From the NCBI GenBank assembly GCA_964387775.1, contig CAYLZO010000006.1:1-48716 (forward strand): DNA of 48,716 nt, given 5' to 3'. Under the pieces are notes generated by a model. The model was not told where the DNA came from. It worked only from the letters and a program-made list of their open reading frames with translations, and ran no database searches. This stretch comes from CAYLZO01 sp964387775. GTDB taxonomy: Bacteria > Chloroflexota > Anaerolineae > JAAYZQ01. A program made the translations under genes and the position numbers. Shown here in pieces: positions 35,043-45,396 of this stretch (position 1 is its first letter; each line of letters begins with the position of its first letter).

Positions 35043-35543
35043 AACGGATTGGAGCACGAGCAGCAGCGCCCGGAGGACGTGGCCGTAGGGGTTGGCCCCC
35101 TCGTCGCCCAGGCTGCCGGCCATTTTCTCCAGCGCCGGGCGTAGCCCCTCGCGGAGCAGGACCCGGCTGAATTCGGTGTCGCCGTCCGTGGCCAGAAAGC
35201 GCAGGGCAACGGCCACGTGGTCGGGCAATTCGTTGCCCGGGGCAAAGCTGCGGGCCTGGTACTCTGCGTTGAGGCGGGCCAGGAAGGCGCCGCGCTTGTA
35301 GCTCTCGCCAAAGAGGTGGTAGCCGACGTACGGCGAGCACGCCGGCTTCAGGTCAAAGGTGGCGGTGTACAGCTCTTCCAGGTGGGCCGGCGACGCGGCC
35401 CCGACGTGGGCGCCAAAGCGGCCCAGCAGCGCCGCCGCCTGGGGAGCGACCGCCGCCGTCGCCCCGGCGCAGACCCCCGCCTGGCGGGCCAGATCGGGCG
35501 TCGGATAGTCCAACAGGTCGGCAAAGAGTTGGAAGAGGCGCAT
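35031..35543 (-). CDS. narJ: Nitrate reductase assembly chaperone NarJ
   Basis: A 170-residue TorD/NarJ-type chaperone that binds the NarG N-terminus and helps Mo-cofactor and FeS insertion. MRLFQLFADLLDYPTPDLAR is the family start. Residues 58-80 (TATFDLKPACSPYVGYHLFG) contain the conserved DxxPxxxxYVGYHLFGE-type motif with ESYKRGAFLARL. It is short but complete. The ATG at 35543 lies 3 bp after the narH stop. Its last codons (LQSVGSE) are copied in the tandem duplication downstream. NarI does not follow, as it normally would. Confidence 0.93.
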   Translation of the reverse strand: MRLFQLFADLLDYPTPDLARQAGVCAGATAAVAPQAAALLGRFGAHVGAASPAHLEELYTATFDLKPACSPYVGYHLFGESYKRGAFLARLNAEYQARSFAPGNELPDHVAVALRFLATDGDTEFSRVLLREGLRPALEKMAGSLGDEGANPYGHVLRALLLVLQSVGSE

Positions 35544-35546
35544 CGC

Positions 35547-37049
35547 TCACCACTCCCGTTGCGCTTCGCGGCGAAAGCCGACGCCGGCCCGGGCCTTGTG
35601 GGTGAAGGGGTCGCGCAGCGTCTCGATGGCCGTCTCGCGGGCCAGCGGCGGGATGACGAACCGCTCCTCAAAGGTCGGCAGCGCGGTCAGGCGGTAGATG
35701 GCCTCCGCCGTCTCGGGCGTCAGGCCGGCCGCCTCCAGGGCGCGGGCCGCCTCGCTGTCGGCGACGTCGCCGACGGCTTCGGACCGTTTGAAGAGCCGCA
35801 CGGCAATCAGCCTGCGATAAGCCTCGACGACCGGAGCCTCGTCGCCGGCAGAAAAGAGGCGCGCTAGGTAGCGCAGCGGCACCCGGGCGCTCTCCAACGA
35901 GCTGAACAGGTCGTCGGCCAGGCGGTAGGCGCCGCCCTCCTGCGCCGAAGCGACCACCGGCAGCAGCGGCGGCACGTAAAACAGCATGGGCAGGGTGCGG
36001 AACTCGGGGTGCAGTGGCAGGGCCAGCTTCCACTCCTGGACAAACCGGTAGACGGGCGATTTCTTCGCCGCGGCGAGCATCGCCTCGGGCAGGCCGTTCT
36101 GCCGCGCGGCGGCGATGACCTGCGGGTCGTGGGGATCGAGGATCAGGGCGCGCTGAGCATCGACCAGCCCCTCGTCGGGGGCTTTGGCCGCCGCCTCGAT
36201 GCGGTCGGCGTCGTAGAGCAACACCCCCAGGTAGCGGATGCGGCCCACGCAGGAGTGAAAGCAGGCCGGGGCCTGGCCGGTCTCCAGGCGGGGGTAGCAC
36301 AGGATGCACTTTTCCGATTTGCCGGTGGACCAGTTGTAGTAGACCTTTTTGTAAGGACAGCCCGAGATGCACATCCGCCAGGCGCGGCACTTGTCCTGGC
36401 TGACCAGCACGACGCCGTCCTCGCCGCGCTTGTAGACGGCGCCCGCCGGGCAGGCGGCCACGCAACCGGGATTGAGGCAGTGGTTGCAGATGCGCGGCAG
36501 GTAGAAAAAGACCAGCCGCTCGATCTCGAAAAGCTGCTGTCGCTGCTCGTCGGTCAGGCTCTCCAGGTTGAGGTCGTTGGCGGCGTAGAGGGGTGAACCG
36601 CTCAGATCGTCGTCCCAGTTGGGGCCGGATTCGATCTCGATGGGCGCGCCGCTGATCAGCGACACGGCCCGGGCCGTGGGCTGGTCGTCCCACTCGGGGG
36701 CGGTGAACAGGTCCTCGTAGCGGTAGGTCCAGGGCTCGTAGTAGTCGTCCAGGGTGGGCAGGTAGGGGTTGAAAAAGAGGTTGCCCAGGGCGCCCAGGCG
36801 ACTCTGCAACTTGAGGCGCAGCTTGGACGAACGGCCATTGGCCCTTACTTCCCAACCGCCCTTGTACTTTTTCTGGTTCTCCCACAGGGTGGGATAGCCG
36901 GTGCCCGGCTTGGTTTCGACGTTGTTCCACCACATGTACTCGGTGCCTTGGCGGTCGGTCCAGACGTTTTTGCAGGCGATGCTGCACGTGTGGCAGCCGA
37001 TGCACTTGTCCAGGTGAAAGACCATCGAGATTTGGGCGCGTACATTCAT
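35547..37049 (-). CDS. narH: Respiratory nitrate reductase beta subunit, iron-sulphur protein
   Basis: A 500-residue electron-transfer subunit holding one 3Fe-4S and three 4Fe-4S clusters. Cys groups visible: KCIGCHTCSIACKNVW (residues 15-30), CNHCLNPGCVAACPAGAVY, QDKCRAWRMCISGCPYKKVY and SEKCILCYPRLETGQAPACF. In the third group Trp replaces one Cys, as in E. coli NarH, giving the 3Fe-4S cluster. The region PVYRFVQEWKLALPLHPEFR is typical. The ATG at 37049 follows GGAGTGACAATC; the in-frame GTG at 37058 is less likely. Confidence 0.96.
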   Translation of the reverse strand: MNVRAQISMVFHLDKCIGCHTCSIACKNVWTDRQGTEYMWWNNVETKPGTGYPTLWENQKKYKGGWEVRANGRSSKLRLKLQSRLGALGNLFFNPYLPTLDDYYEPWTYRYEDLFTAPEWDDQPTARAVSLISGAPIEIESGPNWDDDLSGSPLYAANDLNLESLTDEQRQQLFEIERLVFFYLPRICNHCLNPGCVAACPAGAVYKRGEDGVVLVSQDKCRAWRMCISGCPYKKVYYNWSTGKSEKCILCYPRLETGQAPACFHSCVGRIRYLGVLLYDADRIEAAAKAPDEGLVDAQRALILDPHDPQVIAAARQNGLPEAMLAAAKKSPVYRFVQEWKLALPLHPEFRTLPMLFYVPPLLPVVASAQEGGAYRLADDLFSSLESARVPLRYLARLFSAGDEAPVVEAYRRLIAVRLFKRSEAVGDVADSEAARALEAAGLTPETAEAIYRLTALPTFEERFVIPPLARETAIETLRDPFTHKARAGVGFRREAQREW

Positions 37050-37083
37050 GATTGTCACTCCGTAGTCATAGGTTTGTGGCCTG

Positions 37084-37140
37084 GTAGATTGGGAAGCCCT
37101 GGCCCCAATCTACCAATCTACCAATCTACCAACCTGCCAA
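37084..37140. repeat. Hairpin and ACCAATCT repeats between narG and narH
   Basis: GTAGATTGGG (37084-37093) pairs perfectly with CCCAATCTAC (37104-37113); several CCAATCTA units follow up to the narG stop at 37144. A 10-bp stem at this place could process or attenuate the narGH message, which would set the G to H ratio. It is also related to the AT-rich repeats inside the MalT-like gene. Confidence 0.5.
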
Positions 37141-37143
37141 TTG

Positions 37144-40983
<3,840 letters not shown>

Positions 40984-40996
40984 GCGACTACCTCAC

Positions 40997-41419
40997 CTAT
41001 GCTCCCTCTTCAAAAGCCGCCCAGCGGTCGGTCTGCCAGCGGATCCAGAAGCCGACCTGTTGCGTCGGATAGTTGTCGTTTTTCAGGACGATGAACAGGC
41101 GCATCTCGCCGCCCTTGGTTTCCTGGATCTCGATGGTGATGTCGGCCACGCGCTGCTTGCTGGTGATCCAGTCCCAATACTCCACGAGTCCGTCAGGGCC
41201 TGGGGATTCGGCGACGGCCGAGACGTCGAGGAGTTGGTTGGCCCGGTCATAATCCCGCCCGTTGGCGGCCCAGATGGCGTCTTCCACCGCTTGCAGCGGG
41301 ACCGTGGTGGCCAGGGGCGTGGTCGGCGGCGCGTCGGTGGCCGGTTGGCTGCCGCAGGCCAAAAGAATGACGGAAAGCAGACACCATATCCCAAGAGTGC
41401 CGATGCGTAAGCGCCTCAT
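40997..41419 (-). CDS. Lipoprotein upstream of narG
   Basis: A 140-residue exported protein with a type II signal peptide ending ILLAC (Cys 22) and a Thr/Pro-rich linker (ATDAPPTTPLATTVP). The rest, LQAVEDAIWAANGRDYDRAN and RVADITIEIQETKGGEMRLF, looks like a small NTF2/DUF4878-like alpha-beta domain; the family is not certain. It lies 13 bp before narG and after the DUF2892 gene, so it is part of the nar operon. RBS GGGAGGAATG. A cell-surface or membrane-tethered helper of the nitrate reductase is possible. Confidence 0.7.
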   Translation of the reverse strand: MRRLRIGTLGIWCLLSVILLACGSQPATDAPPTTPLATTVPLQAVEDAIWAANGRDYDRANQLLDVSAVAESPGPDGLVEYWDWITSKQRVADITIEIQETKGGEMRLFIVLKNDNYPTQQVGFWIRWQTDRWAAFEEGA

Positions 41420-41438
41420 TGTTCATTCCTCCCTGTAT

Positions 41439-41639
41439 CTATCTGTTCCACGGTAACAGAGTGGCCAGGGGGCAGTAGTTGGCCACCGCTTCGAACACCA
41501 GGATGCCGCCGATGGCACCGGCGACGACGACGATCCAAACCGACCAGCCTGCCAGCCCGGCGGCCAGGATCAAAGCGACGCCGATGATGCCTCGGACAAG
41601 TCTATCGAACCAGGCCAGTTTTCCACCCAGATCACTCAT
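41439..41639 (-). CDS. DUF2892 (YgaP-like) membrane protein
   Basis: A 66-residue protein with two helices: WFDRLVRGIIGVALILAAGL and VWIVVVAGAIGGILVFEAVA. The end NYCPLATLLPWNR matches the CPLYxxLG-type motif of the DUF2892 family (YgaP inner-membrane region). It starts within the last codons of the cytochrome c gene (8-nt overlap, ATGAGTGA), with AGGAGGCGAAA as ribosome binding site, so it is translationally coupled. Function unknown; often next to sulphur or redox enzymes. Confidence 0.85.
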   Translation of the reverse strand: MSDLGGKLAWFDRLVRGIIGVALILAAGLAGWSVWIVVVAGAIGGILVFEAVANYCPLATLLPWNR

Positions 41640-42510
41640 TTTCGCCTCCTTTTTTCGCTTTCAAAAATCGACGCACGCCCCGCAGCCGCCGCCGCCAGAC
41701 CCCCTGCGAGAGGCCCATGAACAACACAAAGGCGCCGGTAGCCAGCCCGGCCAGCGGCCAGCCCGCCGGCCTGGGCTGCGCCTCGCCCGCCGCCTGGAAA
41801 AAGGCACGCAGGTCGGCCTGCTCTTTGGCGGTCAGGGGCCGGTCGTCGTAAACCGGCTTCATGGTCGGGAAGGGCAGGTCGGCCAGCACGGCGGCCAGGC
41901 CGGCCTGGCCGCCGTACTTGGTCAAGGCCGGGGTCAGGTCCGGGCCCAGGGCGCCGCCGCCCAGGCCCTCGACGCCGGCGATGCTGTGGCAGCTCAGGCA
42001 GGGCGGCCCGCCGTTCAGCAGGGCGGCCTCGCCGCGGAACAGCGCCCGGCCCCGCGCCGGATCGCCCGCGGCAAGCGCCGGCGTCGGAACCGCTTCCGCC
42101 GGCGCCACCGTGGTCGCCCCATCCTGGGCTTCCAGATAGGCGATGAGGGCCAGCACCTCCGTCTGGCTGAGGCCCAGGTTGGGCATGGGCACGTTGTTGA
42201 ACTCGGCCAGCAGCTCGGTGGCGATGGGGTCCCCTTCAGCCAGCATCTGGTCCGGCTCGGCCAGCCAGCGGGCCAGCCACTTGGGGTCGCGCTGAGCGGT
42301 GACGCCCTGCAGGTCCGGGCCGGCCAGCGGCCCGCCGCCGACCGTGTGGCAGGCGGCGCACTTTTGCCGAAAGAGCGCCTCGCCCTCGTCCGCCGACTGC
42401 GGCGGGGGCGCCGCCGCCGCCAGGCTGTGAGGGCTGCCCAGCAAAAGCCCGACGAACAGCAGGGCAACTCCAACGCTTCGCCAGGTGGGATGGTCGGTCG
42501 AACTTCGCAT
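41632..42510 (-). CDS. Membrane-anchored dihaem cytochrome c
   Basis: A 292-residue exported cytochrome. Signal segment SVGVALLFVGLLLGSPHSLA (about residues 12-31), then first haem motif KCAACHTVGGGPLAGPDLQG and second CLSCHSIAGVEGLGGGALGP. Met ligand candidates follow in NNVPMPNLG and LPFPTMKPVYDD. A C-terminal helix GWPLAGLATGAFVLFMGLSQ anchors it with a basic RRRLRGVRRFLKAKK tail. It could deliver electrons to, or take them from, the Nar complex on the outer face. The ATG at 42510 is chosen for its GGAGTGAGTGC site; an ATG at 42525 is also in frame. The DUF2892 gene starts inside its 3' end. Confidence 0.9.
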   Translation of the reverse strand: MRSSTDHPTWRSVGVALLFVGLLLGSPHSLAAAAPPPQSADEGEALFRQKCAACHTVGGGPLAGPDLQGVTAQRDPKWLARWLAEPDQMLAEGDPIATELLAEFNNVPMPNLGLSQTEVLALIAYLEAQDGATTVAPAEAVPTPALAAGDPARGRALFRGEAALLNGGPPCLSCHSIAGVEGLGGGALGPDLTPALTKYGGQAGLAAVLADLPFPTMKPVYDDRPLTAKEQADLRAFFQAAGEAQPRPAGWPLAGLATGAFVLFMGLSQGVWRRRLRGVRRFLKAKKGGENE

Positions 42511-42521
42511 GCACTCACTCC

Positions 42522-42905
42522 TCATTCAGCTCGGGCCGGGGTAGATCGCGCCAAGCCCTGGCGCGGCGACCTGCGGACGGCGTCGAGCAAGTCCTGGCTG
42601 CGAGCCGGCAACGTCGACGAGGTGTACACCCGCACCACGTTGTGGGCCAGCCCGACGCAGATCACCGGGACGTCCGGGTGCTGTTCCAGGATCTGGGCCA
42701 CCAGGGGGCCTGTGACATGATCGGCTTCGTCACCCTGCGCCACCAGCACCACGTCGGGCTTGGCCTCGGAGAGCCAGGCGGACACCCGGCCGTTTGGCTG
42801 CCAGGGGCCGATCAATTCGATGGTTTCGTCGCAACTGAGAATCCGTTCCAGACTCTCAGCGAGCAAGGATTGGATGCCCAACAAAAGTACACGCTGTTTC
42901 CCCAT
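42522..42905 (-). CDS. Receiver-like protein lacking the phospho-acceptor Asp
   Basis: A 127-residue protein with the CheY-like alternation: MGKQRVLLLGIQSLLAESLE, IELIGPWQPN, then KPDVVLVAQGDEADHVTG and VPVICVGLAHNVVRVYTSST. In a receiver the third strand should end in the phosphorylated Asp; here it reads VVLVAQ, and the acidic pair after strand 1 is also absent, as is the late Lys. So it is a pseudo-receiver. It is 11 bp upstream of cytochrome c and the first gene of the nar structural operon. It may act as a protein-interaction module (inference). Confidence 0.6.
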   Translation of the reverse strand: MGKQRVLLLGIQSLLAESLERILSCDETIELIGPWQPNGRVSAWLSEAKPDVVLVAQGDEADHVTGPLVAQILEQHPDVPVICVGLAHNVVRVYTSSTLPARSQDLLDAVRRSPRQGLARSTPARAE

Positions 42906-43018
42906 GCCTGCCCTCTAGCTTTCTATCCAATCCGTAAACCCAAAAGCCGGATGTCCGATACAGACCAGCTTAGCCGTGGTTCCCGCCCTCGCAGCGCCAA
43001 CCAACGGAATAGGGCACA

Positions 43019-44476
43019 TTACGCCAGGTATTCGTGGATACTGGCCGCCACCCGGCGCCCTTCGGCGATGGCCATGACCGCCAGGTACGACTGGCCGGTG
43101 ACGTCGCCGGCGGCAAAGACCCCTTCGCGCGTCGTCTGCCCCGTTTCCCCATCGGTCACAATCCAGCCCCCGGCATCCGCTTCCAGGCCGCGCACCTGGG
43201 CAGTCAGGTCGGGATCCGGGCCGGGCTCGGGGGCCAAAACCACCAGGATTTTGGCGAGTTCAGTCGAGCCGTCGGCGTCTATGGTGTGGCGGGCGCCTTT
43301 GACGGGAATGGGTCGGCGATGTTGGTCCCTGCTTCCCAGGCGCAGGTGCTGACAGAGGACCTTTACGACCCGCCCGCTCTCGTCGCCGATCAGCGTCGCC
43401 GGTTCCACGAGGGGCACAAAATTGACGCCTTCCTCCTGGGCGGCCCAGTAATCCTCCAGGCGGCAGAGCAGATGGGCCTCCGTGCCCCGGTGGTAGCAGG
43501 TCACCTCCCCGGCCCCCAGCCGGATCGCTGTTCGTGCACAGTCCACAGCGGCGTACCCCTGGCCAAAGATAGCCACCTTTTCGTTGCGCTTGATGCGGAT
43601 GAGCGGTTCGAGGTGAAGCCGGAGATAGGAGCGATCCAGGTTGCTCTGCGCCAGAAACTCGGTCGCCAGGTACACGCCCTCCAGGTCCATGCCGGGCAAG
43701 TCGGACGCCGGCTCGCGACCGGCGCCGGTGCTCAGCAGCAGGGCGTGGGTTCCATCCCGGAAGAGTTCGTCCACGGTCACATCCTGACCGACCCGCGTCG
43801 ACAACACGAACTTGACGCCCAGACGCTTCAGTTGTGCCAGTTTGGCCTTCATGATCTCCAGGGGCAGGCGGAAGCGGGGGATGGTATAGATCAGGGCGCC
43901 GCCCGGCTGGCGCTGCGCCTCGAATAGGATGACCTCGTGACCCCGGACCGCCAATTCCTCGGCTGCCGTCAGCCCCGCCGGCCCAGAGCCGACGATGGCC
44001 ACCCGCTTCCCGCTGGCCGGAGGAATCGTGGGGAGGGGCAGACCACCCTCTGCCCGGCGCTGATAGTCGGCCACAAAGGCCTCCAGCCGGCCCATGCGGA
44101 TGGCCTCGGAATGCCGACTCACGCCACAGGAAGCCGCGCATAGGGTCTCGTCGGGACACAGGCGGCCGCAGAGTTCGGGAAAGTTGCTCGTCTGGCGGTA
44201 GATGGCGGCCGCCTCCGAAAAGTTGCCCTGCGAGATCTCCCACATCGCCCGGGGGACGTCGTTGTTCAGGGGGCAGGCCAGGACGCAGCCCCTGGGTGCC
44301 GGGCACTGGATGCAGCGCGAGGCTTCCTCGCGAGCTTGCTCTGGCGTAAAGCCCCGGCACGCTTCCTCGAAATCCCGCGTCCGCTCCGCCACCGGCCGAT
44401 AGTCCAACCATGCGGCGGGCAGATGCAGGCGCGCGCGCCGGTCGATCTCGCGTATTTCAACGTCATCGAGTGACAT
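43019..44476 (-). CDS. GltD-like NAD(P)H-dependent FeS flavoprotein
   Basis: A 485-residue member of the glutamate synthase small-chain/pyridine-nucleotide-disulphide family. CIQCPAPRGCVLACPLNNDV (residues 55-74) and FPELCGRLCPDETLCAASCG are two Cys-rich FeS motifs. KRVAIVGSGPAGLTAAEELA is the FAD site, and EKVAIFGQGYAAVDCARTA the NAD(P)H site. The C-terminal GVFAAGDVTGQSYLAVMAIA is conserved. No glutamate synthase large subunit is near, so it probably moves electrons between NAD(P)H and another partner, perhaps the ferredoxin at 47336. RBS AAAGGGAAACCAC. Its stop is 114 bp before the pseudo-receiver gene. Confidence 0.9.
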   Translation of the reverse strand: MSLDDVEIREIDRRARLHLPAAWLDYRPVAERTRDFEEACRGFTPEQAREEASRCIQCPAPRGCVLACPLNNDVPRAMWEISQGNFSEAAAIYRQTSNFPELCGRLCPDETLCAASCGVSRHSEAIRMGRLEAFVADYQRRAEGGLPLPTIPPASGKRVAIVGSGPAGLTAAEELAVRGHEVILFEAQRQPGGALIYTIPRFRLPLEIMKAKLAQLKRLGVKFVLSTRVGQDVTVDELFRDGTHALLLSTGAGREPASDLPGMDLEGVYLATEFLAQSNLDRSYLRLHLEPLIRIKRNEKVAIFGQGYAAVDCARTAIRLGAGEVTCYHRGTEAHLLCRLEDYWAAQEEGVNFVPLVEPATLIGDESGRVVKVLCQHLRLGSRDQHRRPIPVKGARHTIDADGSTELAKILVVLAPEPGPDPDLTAQVRGLEADAGGWIVTDGETGQTTREGVFAAGDVTGQSYLAVMAIAEGRRVAASIHEYLA

Positions 44477-44522
44477 GTGGTTTCCCTTTCAATGGACTTT
44501 TCCGTCTAGCTTCTCTTGCCGT

Positions 44523-44589
44523 CAACCATCAAAGCCGAGCTTTGACCTTGACCGTGCGCCTCTCATGATACACCAGGCGGCGGGCCATG
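44523..44589 (-). CDS. Possible 19-codon leader peptide
   Basis: After the terminator at 44618-44645, a perfect CAGGAGGGATTGTC ribosome binding site precedes MARRLVYHERRTVKVKARL and TGA at about 44529-44588; the approximate span is given. GltD starts roughly 50 bp later. Such short, strongly basic frames with a good ribosome binding site between terminator and operon are often leader peptides or small RNA-binding proteins. Only the ribosome binding site and the frame are seen. Confidence 0.35.
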
Positions 44590-44617
44590 ACAATCCCTCC
44601 TGACCGCCCGCAGGCAT

Positions 44618-44645
44618 GAAAAAAGAGCGATCTGGCGACCGCTCT
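44618..44645 (-). terminator. Rho-independent terminator after the NarL-like gene
   Basis: On the minus strand AGAGCG-GGTC-GCCA-GATC-CGCTCT, a stem of about 10 bp with one G-U pair, is followed by TTTTTT (44619-44624). It is the best intrinsic terminator in the window and ends the hemerythrin-ferredoxin-kinase-regulator unit. The nar structural genes downstream therefore need their own promoter. Confidence 0.8.
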
Positions 44646-44653
44646 CGTGGGAG

Positions 44654-44725
44654 AAGAACTAGTTCTTGTGGCGTGGTACGTAGGGTGTATCGGCGCTTCG
44701 TCGCGAGACACGCCCTACGCACCAC
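44654..44725. repeat. Palindrome and GTAGGGTGT/ACACGCCCTAC repeat after the regulator
   Basis: AAGAACTAGTTCTT (44654-44667) is a perfect 14-bp palindrome. GTGGTACGTAGGGTGT (44673-44688) pairs imperfectly with ACACGCCCTACGCACCAC (44708-44725) around a GCGCTTCGTCGCGA core. The second is of a type that I have seen dispersed in many bacterial genomes. It may help terminator function. Confidence 0.6.
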
Positions 44726-44740
44726 GGAACACGCACTGGC

Positions 44741-45394
44741 TCACACCAGCCCCCGATCCCGCGCCAGTTGGGCCGCCTCGTAGCGGCTGCTGACGTGCAG
44801 CTTGGCCAGGATGTTGCGCATGTGGCTCTTGACCGTATGCAGGCTGACGACCAGCACCTCGGCAATCTCTTTGTCGGCCTGTCCCTGGGCCGCCAGGCTC
44901 AGGACCTCTTGCTCGCGGTGGGTGAGGACCACGACCTCACCTTCGGGCAGTTGTGACGCTCGCTGGTCCAGGCGCCGGAACTCTTCCAGCATTCTTCCGG
45001 CCAGGGCCGGCGTGAGGGCCGCCTCGCCGCGCATTGCCCGCCGCAGCATGTCCAGCATGTCGCGGGAGCGGATGCTTTTCAGCAGATACCCCTGCGCCCC
45101 GCTGCGGACCGCCTCGAACAGCTTGTCGTCCTCGTCGCGCACGGTGAGGATGACGATAACGGCCGCCGGCAACTCGCGCTTGATGCAGCGCGTGGCTTCC
45201 AGGCCATCACAGCCGGGCATGTTGACGTCCATCAGGATCAGGTCGGGCGCCAAGTCGCGGGCCTTGACCAGCGCCTCCAGGCCATCGCCGGCTTCGCCCA
45301 CCACCTCAAAGTCGGGCTGGGCGGCAATGAGGCTCGCCAGCCCCTCCCGGAATAGCGCGTGATCGTCGGCCAAAAGTATCCGGATCGGTCCCAT
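44741..45394 (-). CDS. NarL-type response regulator
   Basis: A 217-residue regulator with receiver and LuxR helix-turn-helix. PIRILLADDHALFREGLASL carries the acidic pair; DLILMDVNMPGCDG the phospho-acceptor Asp; VIVILTVRDEDD the Thr; and AQGYLLKSI the Lys. The DNA-binding half is LTHREQEVLSLAAQGQADKE, IAEVLVVSLHTVKSHMRNIL. It is partnered with the kinase, whose stop overlaps its start region. ATG at 45394 is preferred because GGAGGG is 6 nt upstream. It is likely the nitrate-responsive activator of the nar operon; the DNA target cannot be named. Confidence 0.93.
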   Translation of the reverse strand: MGPIRILLADDHALFREGLASLIAAQPDFEVVGEAGDGLEALVKARDLAPDLILMDVNMPGCDGLEATRCIKRELPAAVIVILTVRDEDDKLFEAVRSGAQGYLLKSIRSRDMLDMLRRAMRGEAALTPALAGRMLEEFRRLDQRASQLPEGEVVVLTHREQEVLSLAAQGQADKEIAEVLVVSLHTVKSHMRNILAKLHVSSRYEAAQLARDRGLV

Positions 45395-45396
45395 CG

